Origin: Rutidosis leptorrhynchoides
Lineage: Eukaryota > Streptophyta > Magnoliopsida > Asterales > Asteraceae
Direction of reading: 5' to 3'
Assembly: GCF_046630445.1 (NCBI RefSeq)
Contig: NC_092336.1
Coordinates: 509,549,501-509,613,500 of the forward strand
DNA: 64,000 bases
The notes below the pieces were generated by a model. That model ran no database searches. It was not told the origin of the DNA and saw nothing but the letters and a program-made list of their open reading frames with translations. Positions 40,131 through 52,206 of the stretch are shown here, piece by piece. Made by a program: the position numbers and the translations under genes. Position 1 is the stretch's first letter. The number at the start of each line of letters is the position of its first letter.

Positions 40131-40299
40131 ATGGTTTGACAGTAAATACGTGCGCGTATTTTGTTCCCAAACCCTGAGGCAAGTCAAACATGTCTGTGGG
40201 AGTGGGGGCTAAGTGGAAAATAGGATATACGTGTGTTAGTTGTGATTGAACTAACTGTTATCCACTAAGCTTTTGTGTGAGATGTTTTGTAGCACAGGT

Positions 40300-41610
40300 A
40301 TGGCTGATAGAAACGCAACTGGCCCCTCCAACCCCGGAACATTTAGAGCACCAAAAGAGGATGTTGAGTCAGATGATGATCAGAGTATCCTTCAGTTAGA
40401 AAGCAAGCTAAAAGAGGCTGAGGACAAAATTAATGAGCTTGAATTGGTGAGACATTCTGGAAATGATGATACACCACCTGGATTCCCAACCGCGCAATCC
40501 GAAACGATACCTAATGTGCCCTAGAACCAGTTTCAGAATCAAATACCTAACCAATATTATATGCCACCACAAAACACTTTTACTTACCAAAATCCCATGA
40601 TGATGAACCCGTACCAAATGCAAATGTTCCAACAACCTTACATGCAACCACCCAAAAGGTGTACTTATAAGAACTTCCGTGATTGCAAACCTTCCGAGTT
40701 TTCTGGAAGTACTGATCCGACTGTAACTCTCAATTGGTTACGAGAAATTGAAAGGGTATTTGAAGCGTGCCAGTGTGAACCCGAGCTGAAAGTGACATAT
40801 GCTAGTCGACTGTTGAAAGGTAGGGCTATGATTTGGTGGGATTATTTGATTTCCAGTATACCGAAAGAACAAGTGAGTATGATCACATGGGAGCAGTTTC
40901 ATGGGAAGGTGTGTGAACAGTATTGTAATCCATTTGATATGAACCGAATCAAGACTGAGTTTCTTGAAATGAAGATGACACCTCAAATGACGATCGATGA
41001 GGTAGTAGAGAAGTTTATGGATAAATTGAGGTTTGTACAACAATGGGTGCCAGACGAAGCATCTTGTATTCAGCATTTTGTTAATATTATTCTGCCAGAG
41101 TACCGAACTTTTGTTAGAACAGCTACATCGTTGTCTCAAGCTGTTGTGATGGCTAAGATGGTAGAAAGTGATGTTCAGGCCGCCAGAAATAGAATGTTTG
41201 GTAATGTGCTACAACAAGGTGGGCAAGTATCTGGTCAATCAGGATCTAAATCCAAGAAGTCTAGTGGGTTTAAATCGAAGGGTAAAAGTGGTCAGAGTAC
41301 TACTGGATCTGGATTAGGGAAAGGGAATTGGTGTCACACGTGTCGATCTTCTCACAGTGGTCAGTGTTCTGAAGCTACAAGAAGATGCTTAAAGTGTGGT
41401 GTTGTTGGGCATGAGTCTTCAGCATGTCCGTATCCGAATAGTGTGTGTTGGACTTGTCACAAACCAGGGCATCATGCAGCTAGTTGTCCTTCGAAGAGTG
41501 GTAGTTCCGGGGTAGGGTCAGGAGCGCGTTCAGCATCAGCCGTAGGGTCAACTGCCTCGAGTGGGCAGAAGAGGAAGAACCTTTCAACAGCAGAGGCTAG
41601 AGCTTTTTAG
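40300..41610 (+). pseudogene. gag: R2 gag, broken by in-frame TAG codons
   Basis: Probable start ATG at 40300 (MADRNATGPSNPG). The frame stays open except for TAG at 40,522-40,524 and TAG at 41,608-41,610, where it should continue into protease. The Gag core includes RDCKPSEFSGSTDP, RLLKGRAMIWWDYL and TPQMTIDEVVEKFMDKLRF. Three Cys-rich nucleic-acid-binding units follow near 41,330-41,495: CHTCRSSHSGQC, CLKCGVVGHESSAC and CWTCHKPGHHAASC. The product would form the particle; the early stop prevents a full-length Gag-Pol. Both TAGs lie where related elements usually have Gln. Confidence 0.85.
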
Positions 41611-44600
41611 ATGTCGGTTGAGAATGCTGTGGCAACCGACGAAGTGATCACCGGTATGTTTCTAATCAACTCAATACCTGCTCGCGTATTGTTTGATTGT
41701 AGTGCCAATATGTGTTTTATGTCCCTAGATTTTTGTGTTAAGTTGAATTTACCAGCTACTGTGTTACCTAAGCCGGTTAGTGTAGAAGTAGCCGATGGTA
41801 AGACCATAACCGTCACAACCTATGTGACTGGGGTTTGTATAGAGATCGAAGGGAAGTCTTTCCCGGTGACTTTTTTAGTGTTACCTATTCCTAACTTTGA
41901 TGTAGTACTAGGAATGGATTGGCTGAGCTCGCTAAGGGTAATATTAAGTGTGATAGGAAAATGATTACCTTTCGTTCGACCGATGAAACCCGTGTTGTGG
42001 CCCGAGGGGAGCGGAGCGGGTATAATCTTCCATTGATAACCATGATGAAAGCGAAAAAGTCGATGAGAAAGGGTTGTGAATCATTTCTTGCATATATAAT
42101 TGATGCGAAGAAAGAAAAGAAAATAGTGGCTGATATTCCGGTATTATCAGAATTTTCCGAAGTGTTCCCAGATGAGTTACCAGGTCTGCCGCCGGTAAGG
42201 GAAGTCGAATATAAGATTGAGTTGGTTCCTGGAATAACTCCAGTTGCAAAAGCTCCATACCGATTAGCGCCGTCTGAAGTCCGTGAAATGATGTCACAGA
42301 TTCAAGAACTATTAGATCGTGGGTTTATCCAACCGAGTCTTCACCGTGGGGTGCTCTGGTATTGTTTGTTAAAAAGAAAGATGGGTCAATGCGTATGTGT
42401 ATTTATTATCGTAAATTGAACAAAAGAACAGTGAAGAATAAGTATCCGTTACCTCGAATAGACGATTTGTTCGATCAGTTACAGGGTGCTTCATTCTTTT
42501 CTAAGATAGACTTACGATCCGGATATCATTAGGTTCGTGTTGCTGAATCAGATATACCGAAAACAGCATTCAGAATAAGGTATGGTCATTATGAATTTCT
42601 TGTCATGTCGTTTGGGTTGACGAATGCGCCAGCAATCTTCATGGATCTAATGAATAGAGTGTGTCGTCCGTTCTTAGATAAGTTTGTGATTGTGTTTATA
42701 GACGATATACTAGTGTATTCAAAGACCGAAAGTGAACATGCTGAACATCTGAGACAGGTTTTGAACTTGTTGAAACGTGAACAACTATTTGCAAAATTTT
42801 CAAAGTGTGAATTTTGGTTACGTGAAGTGCAGTTTTTGGGTCATGTGATTTGTGCCGAGGGTATAAAAGTTGATCCGACAAAGATAGAAGCGGTAATGAA
42901 TTGGAATTCTCCGAAGACTCCGACTGAGATTAAGAGTTTTCTGAGATTAGCCGGTTATTGTCGCAGATTTATCAAAGATTTCTCGAAAATAGCGGGTCCG
43001 TTGACTAAGTTGACTCGTAAAGATGTAGCCTTTAGATGGACTGATGAACAGAAAAAGGCTTTTCAGATTTTGAAACAGCTACTGTGTCAGGCACCAGTAT
43101 TAGCTTTACCAGAAGGTTCAGACAACTTCGTGGTATACTGTGATGCGTCATTTACTGGGTTGGGTTGTGTATTAATGCAAAGAGAAAAAGTAATCGCTTA
43201 CGCCTCGCGACAGTTGAAAGTTCATGAGAAGAATTATCCAATGCATGATCTTGAAATGACTGCAGTAGTGTTTGCTTTGAAACTGTGGAGACACTATTTG
43301 TATGGAACCCATTGTGTTATATGTACAGATCACAAGAGTTTGCAGTATATCTTCTCACAGAAAGAATTGAATATGCGTCAGAGACGATGGAAAGAGTTGA
43401 TCAAAGATTACGATTGTGAAATTAAATACCATCCGGGTAAGACAAATGTGGTTGCAGATGCGCCAAGTCGTAAAAAGTCAAGTGAAAATGTGAAATTTCT
43501 TCGTTTGAATATAACTTCAGATTTGATTAACAGCTTAAAAACCATTCAGGCCTGTGCTTTAGAGGATGAATATATTAAATCTGAACAAATGACCAAACGA
43601 AAAGTGGACTTAATTGATGACTCACGTGGACTAAAGACCTTAAACAATCTTGTTTGGGTGCCTAAGCTTGGAGATTTGAGGGATTTAATCATGACGGAAG
43701 CTCACAAATCCAGATTGACAGTACATCTGGGTAGTAATAAGATGTATCATGATTTGAAAACAGTGTATTGGTGGCCAACAATGAAAACAGATATCGCTCG
43801 ATATGTCGAAAAGTGTCATATATATGCTCAAGTGAAGGCAGAACATCATAAAACTTATGGTTTGTTACGCTAGTTACAGATTCCAGAGTGAAAATGGGAA
43901 CATATAACGATGGATTTTGTGACCAAATTACCTCGAACTCAGAAAAGACATGATATGATTTGGGTAATAGTGGATCGTCTAACTAAAAGTGCTCATTTTC
44001 TTGCTACTCGTGAGACAGCTTCGTTAAGTGAGTTAGCCGAATTGTATGTGAAAGAAATAGTTAGTCGTCATGGTGTGCCGTTATCGATCGTTTCAGACAG
44101 AGATTCCAGATTTGTGTCAAATTTTTGGAATAGTCTTCAACAGAATCTGGGTACACGTGTGAATTTAAGTACAGCTTATCATCCTCAGACAGACGGACAG
44201 AGTGAAAGAACGATACAGACTTTGGAGGATATGTTAAGGGCTTGTGTGTTAGAATACGGTGGTTCGTGGGATACACATTTGTCGTTGGTCGAATTCACGT
44301 ATAATAATTCATATCATTCGAGTATAGGGATGCCGCCCTATGAAATGTTATACGGTCGTCATTGCAGAACTCCGACTTGTTGGTTAGAAGACGGGGAGAA
44401 ACAGTTTTCAGGTCCCGAAATTATTCAAATGACAGCCGAAAAAGTTGCAATTGCGAGAGAAAAGTTGAAAGCCGCTAGGGATAGGCAGAAAATGTATGCT
44501 GATCCGCGCAGACGTCCGGCAACCTTTAATGTGGGTGAACGATTGTATCTAAAAGTTTCGCCATGGAAAGGAGTTATCAGATTCGGTAAATGTGGTAAGT

Positions 44601-44983
44601 TAGCACCGAGATTTATTGGTCCGTTTCCGATCAGTGAAGTGTTGAATGATCAGACTGTGGTGTTAGATCTTCCGTCAGAGTTAGCTGGTATTCATAATAC
44701 ATTCAACGTATGTTATCTTCGTAAGTGTAAAGTCGATGATGAAACACAACTTCTTCCTTTAGAAGATTTAAGGGTCGATTTGAATAAGAAATTGGTGGAA
44801 GAGCCGGTCCGTGTGGTTGACCAAAAGGTGACTAAGCTGAGAAAGAAAGAGATTCTGATGGTGTTGATTGAGTGGAAACACAGTTTGGGTTCTAACTTTA
44901 CGTGGGAGACAGAAGAGTTGATGAGAAATCGCTACCCTCGTTTGTTTGACCAAGACCAGATTCCGAGGACGGAATCTTCTTAA
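41611..44983 (+). pseudogene. pol: R2 pol (protease-RT-RNase H-integrase), multiply broken
   Basis: Protease region: the active-site triplet is altered (VLFDCSAN in place of an Asp-Ser/Thr-Gly motif). A frameshift near 41,930 and another near 42,343 separate three frames. RT retains KIDLRSGYH and FIDDILVYS, but CIYYRKLN replaces the usual CIDYRELN. RNase H has [13 protein letters not shown] and [10 protein letters not shown]. Integrase has an HHCC-like region ([19 protein letters not shown], one Cys altered) and [16 protein letters not shown] and [13 protein letters not shown] chromodomain-like tail (EEPVRVVDQKVTKLRKKEI, FTWETEELM) ends at 44,983. Stops: TAG 42,530-42,532, TAG 43,871-43,873 and TGA 43,889-43,891. 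Lineage most like Tekay-type chromoviruses; inactive as read. Confidence 0.88.
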
Positions 44984-44994
44984 GGGGGTAGATT
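44984..44994 (+). promoter_or_regulatory. R2 polypurine tract
   Basis: AAGGGGGTAGA precedes the 3' LTR. Confidence 0.8.
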
Positions 44995-46998
44995 TGTAAC
45001 AGACTGAAACTCGGGCTAGTTGTAAGTTGCCTATTTTTCCCTTAGAGTTTGTGCTTAGTCTTAAGTGCTTTTATTTTAATTATTTTATTAGTGTTTTATT
45101 ATAATTGTGTTGTGACCAGTTTGTGACAAGGGTCCCAGAACAGGTTAGTTTATTTGATTTGGAATCCGTTAGGACCGCCTAAGGAGATATGAAAGGTTAT
45201 TAGATAAGATAACTGGTAAATACTTGTGTGTTATGGGGTATGGGTTTTAATACCCACTTAAGAGTGTAAACTGCTTCTATCTTCTCATTTCTAGACTTTT
45301 CTCAAACAAGTACGTACCAAACTTCATCTCATCTCAAACCCTAATTAATCCAAGCTAGAAATTGGATTGTAAGGCTTTAAGGATTGATTCTTATCATCTT
45401 TATGATCATTAATCCAGGTTTGTTTGCTTAGATTCGTGGCTTAATTCCTAGATATTAGGTTTGAGGTGTAAAATGGGTTTTAGGCATTTTTGAGCTTGAA
45501 TCTTCATGTTATGTGTTTGTTATGCTTAATTGATGTTAGAAATAGGTTGTATATATGTTTAGTAACTTTATTGTGCTTAAAATTTGGTCAAAAACACTTA
45601 GAAATCGAGTTTTTGGGGAAAAAATCGCAAAATCAGCGATCTTATTCGAAACCAGTTTGATACAGTATTTTGCTACAGTATTTTGCTACAGTATACAGTG
45701 TCACTATTTGCTACAGAAGCCGAGTTGCTACAGTGTTACTATTTGCAACAGTACCGAGTTGCTACAGTCCCCGAGTTGCTACAGTGTCACTATTTGCTAC
45801 AGTACCGAGTTGCTACAGTGTCCCTATTTGCTACAGTGCCGAGTTGCTACAGTGCCTCTATTTGCTACAGTACCTTTTATGAAATTGAAACGGGCATAAC
45901 TTTCAAAACGTAACTCCGTTTTTGATGAATAAACTATCGTTAGAATCGTAATAAAGAATACTTTTCAATGGTAAACTTTCACGAAACTAGATCAAACTGT
46001 TTTTAGGCCGAAAAAGGAGTTTTAGTGTGTATGTCGTGTTTTGCACGCACCTGTATGCCATTATTGAGTGGAGTCATGATGTAGACTCATACAATTATGA
46101 ATATATGGTGTTATGACCTAGTTAATCGTATGAAATGATTATATTATTTATTAGATATGTATATTAACTTTGTTTGTGTTGTTCTCAGGTTATAAGGACA
46201 AGGAGGAAGCTCAGAAATAATAACTGAGCAGTTGCTGGTAATTGGTGAGTGGGTCTATCTCCGGATAGAGTTTAAGTAGCATATCATGCTACTGTGGTTG
46301 ACTCTTTTACCATGCATAGTGTATAAATTGCCATGTTAGAATAGTATAGTATGCCTGATGTTGTATGTGAATTATGTGTACACTGTGTGAATGGCACCAG
46401 TCGGGCCTAGGGAGACTGGGACTCGAGACCGTGCCTAGGAGAGGTTAGAGTCTGTATGAGGTCAACCGTGCCTAGGGGAGGTTGGGTCCATAGGCTATTG
46501 ATTGTAGAGTATAGTGTGAACGATGCATCCCCTGCATCTGGATAACTATACTGTGAATTGAGTAGCAGGGACTATCGGTAGACTCAAGTCCGATCAGCTA
46601 GGAGTCGTGTGCTCGTACAAGCCGCCGATCCTCGTATTGTCTTATTGTATGCTAGTTGGTAGTTAGCATGTGTTGTTGTTAGTATATAGCTTGTGTGTGA
46701 CTTAAGCTATATCTATTAGATAGATTCCATTCACATAGCGGTGCGCTAATCCCCCACATATTCTCCCCTTGCAGGTTTAGGTACGGCTAGTCGGGATGGG
46801 TGCTGATGCAGAAGACATGTTTGACAACCCTACTCTGATGTGGACTTTTGTTTAAATCATGTTTTGTAATAACGTAACACCGTTGTGTAAACTTAAACTT
46901 AATTACTCAGATTAATGTAATGACGCGACTTATAGTGTGTTTGTTAATAAAGTCTTCCGTTGTGTTTATAAATAAAAATAAAAATTGCTGGTGTTATA
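44995..46998 (+). repeat. R2 3' LTR
   Basis: 2,004 bp; lacks the retroposon found in the 5' LTR and has a 38-bp segment (GAAACGGGCATAACTTTC and on) missing there. Confidence 0.93.
45662..45872 (+). repeat. Tandem array of TTGCTACAGT units in R2 3' LTR
   Basis: Counterpart of 38,495-38,702, with different unit order and extra CCCCGAGTTGCTACAG units. Confidence 0.85.
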
Positions 46999-47385
46999 TT
47001 CAGATACTATACAACGATATTTAAACTGTGGTTTACGAGCAAATGAGATAAAACTTGACAGGGTGTTGTCTACAAATGATTGAAATTTGACATGGTAGTG
47101 TCAACAAACTTTTGAAACGAGAAACGGTGTTGTCTAAAAACTTTAACGTTAAACTTTAGTGGTCTTTCACTAGTAAACGTTTTCGAAATGTTATTTCTTA
47201 AACATTCTGTATTGTTTACCTAAAACCTGTAGATTCACTCAACATTATTGTTGACCCGTTTTGCGTGTTTTATTCTCAGGTATTAATTGCTTCCGCTGTA
47301 GAATATTGCTGTTACGTAGAAGTCAAGCCAAGCACTGGGACCAGAGTTAACATTCCGTTAAAGGGATTTGACGGGGTGTTACATT

Positions 47386-47397
47386 TAGTATCAGAGC
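47386..47397 (+). promoter_or_regulatory. R4 primer binding site (degenerate)
   Basis: TAGTATCAGAGC differs from the initiator tRNA-Met PBS by one base; it lies just after the R4 5' LTR. Confidence 0.7.
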
Positions 47398-47992
47398 TTT
47401 GGCTATAGGGAACTAGGATACATTAGTGTGTCTAACCGTAGGGTGCATTAATGAAGTCTAGTCTATAGTTGTGTGTCTTGGATGACTTTGATACACCATA
47501 CCTGCACTATTTGCTTCACAATGCTACATGTAGGGCTACACATTACACCACATACATATATGCCTTATACCATACAACATGGACTTGGACTAAATCTACT
47601 ATATCACGAAACACATACGTACACACGAAGCCAGATTTAACTAAATTAAGTTGACTACGCTATCTTGAACTTATGGAGTGATGTCGAATGGATATGTGAG
47701 ATAGCGTAATGTAATGACCGGGATTACATTAAGGTAACTCATATAGAAGTTCCGACATCGCGAAATAAGGAATTGGGGCCGAGTCAAGTAGGTTACCTGG
47801 ATAGACAACGTTTAAAACACAAACCATATAACTCCGAATGTGAGAAGAAACTTACCATGTGCAAATTAATTGGTAATATAGCTTGTAAGTAACTTGTGAT
47901 CTTGACCCAACTCATCACTGCTCGACACTGTCTGTCACCACCAATCACTACTTATCACTACTAAGACACTACTCGAACACACTCGTCATCTC
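47398..47992 (+). other. R4 leader, noncoding
   Basis: No credible ORF. It resembles the R3 leader at its start and becomes a degenerate CACTACT-rich repeat near the R3 insertion site. Confidence 0.6.
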
Positions 47993-47997
47993 ATACC

Positions 47998-50900
47998 TGT
48001 AGTGACCCGAACTTTTCCATGTTTATATATATTAATTGAGATTGATATTTACATGATTAAAAGTTTCCAACATGTTAAGCAATCAAACTTGTTAAGACTT
48101 GATTAATTGAAATATGTTTCATATAGACAATTGACCACCCAAGTTGACCGGTGATTCACGAACGTTAAAACTTGTAAAAACTATATGATGACATATATAT
48201 GGATATATATATAGTTAACATGATACTATGATAAGTAAACATATCATTAAGTATATTAACAATGAACTACATATGTAAAAACAAGACTACTAACTTAATG
48301 ATTTTTAAACGAGACATATATGTAACGATTATCGTTGTAAAGACGTTTAATGTATATATATCATATTAAGAGATATTCATACATGATAATATCATGATAA
48401 TATAATAATTTAAAATCTCATTTGATATTATAAACATTGGGTTAACAACATTTAACAAGATCGTTAACCTAAAGGTTTCAAAACAACACTTACATGTAAC
48501 GACTAACGATGACTTAACGAATCAGTTAAAATGTATATACATGTAGTGTTTTAATATGTATTTATAAACTTTTGGAAGACTTCAATACACTTATCAAAAT
48601 ACTTCTACTTAACAAAAATGCTTACAATTACATCCTCGTTTAGTTTCATCAACAATTCTACTCGTATGCACCCGTATTCGTACTCGTACAATACACAGCT
48701 TTTAGATGTATGTACTATTGGTATATACACTCCAATGATCAGCTCTTAGCAGCCCATGTGAGTCACCTAACACATGTGGGAACCATCATTTGGCAACTAG
48801 CAAGAAATATCTCATAAAATTACAAAAATATGAGTAATCATTCATGACTTATTTACATGAAAACAAAATTACATATCCTTTATATCTAATCCATACACCA
48901 ACGACCAAAAACACCTACAAACACTTTCATTCTTCAATTTTATTCATCTAATTGATCTCTCTCAAGTTCTATCTTCAAGTTCTAAGTGTTCTTCATATAT
49001 TCTACAAGTTCTAGTTACATAAAATCAAGAATACTTTCAAGTTTGCTAGCTCATTTCCAATCTTGTAAGGTGATCATCCAACCTCAAGAAATCTTTGTTT
49101 CTTACAGTAGGTTATCATTCTAATACAAGGTAATAATCATATTCAAACTTTGGTTCAATTTCTATAACTATAACAATCTTATTTCAAGTGATGATCTTAC
49201 TTGAACTTGTTTTCGTGTCATGATTCTGCTTCAAGAACTTCGAGCCATCCAAGGATACATTGAAGCTAGATCCATTTTTCTCTTTTACAGTAGGTTTATC
49301 CAAGGAACTTAAGGTAGTAATGATGTTCATAACATCATTCGATTCATACATATAAAGCTATCTTATTCGAAGGTTTAAACTTGTAATCACTAGAACATAG
49401 TTTAGTTAATTCTAAACTTGTTCGCAAACAAAAGTTAATCCTTCTAACTTGACTTTTAAAATCAACTAAACACATGTTCTATATCTATATGATATGCTAA
49501 CTTAATGATTTAAAACCTGGAAACACGAAAAACACCGTAAAACCGGATTTACGCCGTCGTAGTAACACCGCGGGCTGTTTTGGGTTAGTTAATTAAAAAC
49601 TATGATAAACTTTGATTTAAAAGTTGTTATTCTGAGAAAATGATTGTTATTATGAACATGAAACTATATCCAAAAATTATGGTTAAACTCAAAGTGGAAG
49701 TATGTTTTCTAAAATGGTCATCTAGACGTCGTTCTTTCGACTGAAATGACTACCTTTACAAAAACGACTTGTAACTTATTTTTCCGACTATAAACCTATA
49801 CTTTTTCTGTTTAGATTCATAAAATAGAGTTCAATATGAAACCATAGCAATTTGATTCACTCAAAACGGATTTAAAATGAAGAAGTTATGGGTAAAACAA
49901 GATTGGATAATTTTTCTCATTTTAGCTACGTGAAAATTGGTAACAAATCTATTCCAACCATAACTTAATCAACTTGTATTATATATTATGTAATCTTGAG
50001 ATACCATAGACACGTATACAATGTTTTGACCTATCATGTCGACACATCTATATATATTTCGGAACAACCATAGACACTCTATATGTGAATGTTGGAGTTA
50101 GCTATACAGGGTTGAGGTTGATTCCAAAATATATATAGTTTGAGTTGTGATCAATACTGAGATACGTATACTCTGGGTCGTGGATTGATTCAAGATAATA
50201 TTTATCGATTTATTTCTGTACATCTAACTGTGGACAACTAGTTGTAGGTTACTAACGAGGACAGCTGACTTAATAAACTTAAAACATCAAAATATATTAA
50301 AAGTGTTGTAAATATATTTTGAACATACTTTGATATATATGTATATATTGTTATAGGTTCGTGAATCAACCAGTGGCCAAGTCTTACTTCCCGACGAAGT
50401 AAAAATCTGTGAAAGTGAGTTATAGTCCCACTTTTAAAATCTAATATTTTTGGGATGAGAATAGATGCAGGTTTTATAAATGATTTACAAAATAGACACA
50501 AGTACGTGAAACTACATTCTATGGTTGAATTATCGAAATCGAATATGCCCTTTTTTATTAAGTCTGGTAATCTAAGAATTAGGGAACAGACACCCTAATT
50601 GACGCGAATCCTAAAGATAGATCTATTGGGCCTAACAAACCCCATCCAAAGTACCGGATGCTTTAGTACTTCGAAATTTATATCATATCCGAAGGGTGTC
50701 CCGGAATGATGGGGATATTCTTATATATGCATCTTGTTAACGTCGGTTACCAGGTGTTCACCATATGAATGATTTTTATCTCTATGTATGGGATGTGTAT
50801 TGAAATATGAAATCTTGTGGTCTATTGTTAAGATTTGATATATATAGGTTAAACCTATAACTCACCAACATTTTTGTTGACGTTTAAAGCATGTTTATTC

Positions 50901-51248
50901 TCAGGTGAATATTAAGAGCTTCCGCTGTTGCATACTAAAATAAGAACAAGATTTGGAGTCCATGTTAGTATGATATTGTGTAAAAACTGCATTCAAGAAA
51001 CTGATTTCGATATAACATATTTGTATTGTAAACCATTATGTAATGGTCGTGTGTAAACAGGATATTTTAGATTATCATTATTTGATAATCTACGTAAAGC
51101 TTTTTAAACCTTTATTTATGAAATAAAGGTTATGGTTTGTTTTAAAAATGAATGCAGTCTTTGAAAAACGTCTCATATAGAGGTCAAAACCTCGCAACGA
51201 AATCAATTAATATGGAACGTTTTTAATCAATAAGAACGGGACATTTCA
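47998..51248 (+). repeat. R3 5' LTR
   Basis: 3,251 bp, TGTAGTGACCC...GGGACATTTCA. Contains no credible coding frame. Confidence 0.95.
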
Positions 51249-51250
51249 GT

Positions 51251-51262
51251 TGGTATCCGAGC
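51251..51262 (+). promoter_or_regulatory. R3 primer binding site
   Basis: TGGTATCCGAGC, one mismatch from the initiator tRNA-Met PBS, two bases after the LTR. Confidence 0.85.
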
Positions 51263-51457
51263 GTTGGTCTTAGAGAACCAGAATTTTGCATTAGTGTGTC
51301 TTATCGAGTTTTTTAGGATGCATTAGTGAGTCTGGACTTCGACCGTGTTTACTTGAAAAATGATTGCTTAACAAATTTTGTTGGAAACTATATATTTTTA
51401 ACATGTGAATATTATGTGATATATTAATCTCTTAACGTGTTTGATATTATGTGATAA

Positions 51458-52069
51458 ATGTCTACCTCTAGAACAAGTCCCATTGACTCACCTAATAATA
51501 ATGAAGAGTCAAATGTAAATTGGAATGATTCGTGGACTGATTCACAAGTTCTCGAAGAGGAACCGGAAGAAGAGTCGGAACCGGAAGAAGAATCAGAACC
51601 GGAAGAGGAGGAACCAGATGAAGAAATAGAACCGGTGGGGGAAATAATAAAACGGTTAAGTAAAAGAAAATCCTCAACCAACCGACCAAGGTTAATTATG
51701 GTCAATGGTGTTTCCGCCAAGGAAGCAAAATATTGGGAGGATTACCAATTCTCCGATGAATCGGATTCCGACGAGAATTCCGATGATGTTATAGAAATTA
51801 CCCCAACTGAATTTAAAAAGGCAAAAGAAAATAATAAGGGAAAGGGCATAAAAATAGAGAAATCTAATTCCAACCCCGATGAACTTTATATGTATCGTCA
51901 ACCCCCGAAGTCCTTAAGTTGTAACAATGACCCGGGAACCTCTAAACCACCAGGTTTTTCTAAACCAATGTGGATAACAACGGCTCGTATTAGGGGAAAA
52001 TCATATATCCCTAGAAACTTGGCAAAACGAACCAAAACCGAAGAAGAAGAAACAAGCGAGTCGGAATAA
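51458..52069 (+). CDS. R3 extra ORF 1: acidic 203-aa protein of unknown function
   Basis: ATG at 51458, intact frame to TAA at 52067-52069. It starts MSTSRTSPIDSPNNNEES. Residues about 30-60 are nearly all Glu, Pro and Ser (repeats of SEPEEE). A basic patch follows (KRLSKRKSSTNRPR), then SDESDSDENSDD, and a Lys/Arg-rich C-terminal part (ARIRGKSYIPRNLAKRTKTE). No zinc finger, protease or membrane segment. The mix of acidic and basic patches suggests a disordered nuclear or nucleic-acid-associated protein, which is inference only. It lies 195 bp after the PBS and 137 bp before the F-box ORF, in another frame. An AT-rich intron-like stretch follows it. I do not recognise a family. Confidence 0.7.
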   Translation: MSTSRTSPIDSPNNNEESNVNWNDSWTDSQVLEEEPEEESEPEEESEPEEEEPDEEIEPVGEIIKRLSKRKSSTNRPRLIMVNGVSAKEAKYWEDYQFSDESDSDENSDDVIEITPTEFKKAKENNKGKGIKIEKSNSNPDELYMYRQPPKSLSCNNDPGTSKPPGFSKPMWITTARIRGKSYIPRNLAKRTKTEEEETSESE

Positions 52070-52206
52070 GATAGTTGTATTCATGTGGTGTAATATATGT
52101 AATATAGTGTGCTTATGCTTTATGATATATGTAAAAATTGCTTGTATTAATAAGTATTTTTTTTATGAATCTAACTCTTGTCTATTTTACAGTATAAAAA
52201 CGCAAA

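Larger units (their letters stand above)
37819..47003 (+). mobile_element. R2: decayed Ty3/gypsy element with TSD TTCAG
   Basis: The element is 37,824-46,998 (9,175 bp) with TTCAG at 37,819-37,823 and 46,999-47,003. LTRs start TGTAACAGAC; the 5' LTR ends GTTACA and the 3' LTR ends GTTATA (terminal C-to-T change). The LTRs differ at about 2% of sites by eye, plus a retroposon insertion and tandem-repeat differences. The internal region has PBS, Gag, protease, RT, RNase H, integrase and PPT in the usual gypsy order, but with stops and frameshifts, so it is not autonomous now. Inserted in the 5' LTR of R4. Confidence 0.93.
35167..47383 (+). repeat. R4 5' LTR (interrupted by R2)
   Basis: 35,167-37,823 plus 47,004-47,383, about 3,037 bp when R2 and one TTCAG copy are left out. 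TG...CA ends. No ORF. GC-richer TATA-to-leader-like sequence lies around 35,480-35,880. Confidence 0.8.

Noticed and set aside
47469-47654. 61-aa ORF in the R4 leader
   Set aside because: Short, Thr/Tyr/His-rich from CACTAC-type repeats; no Gag similarity seen.
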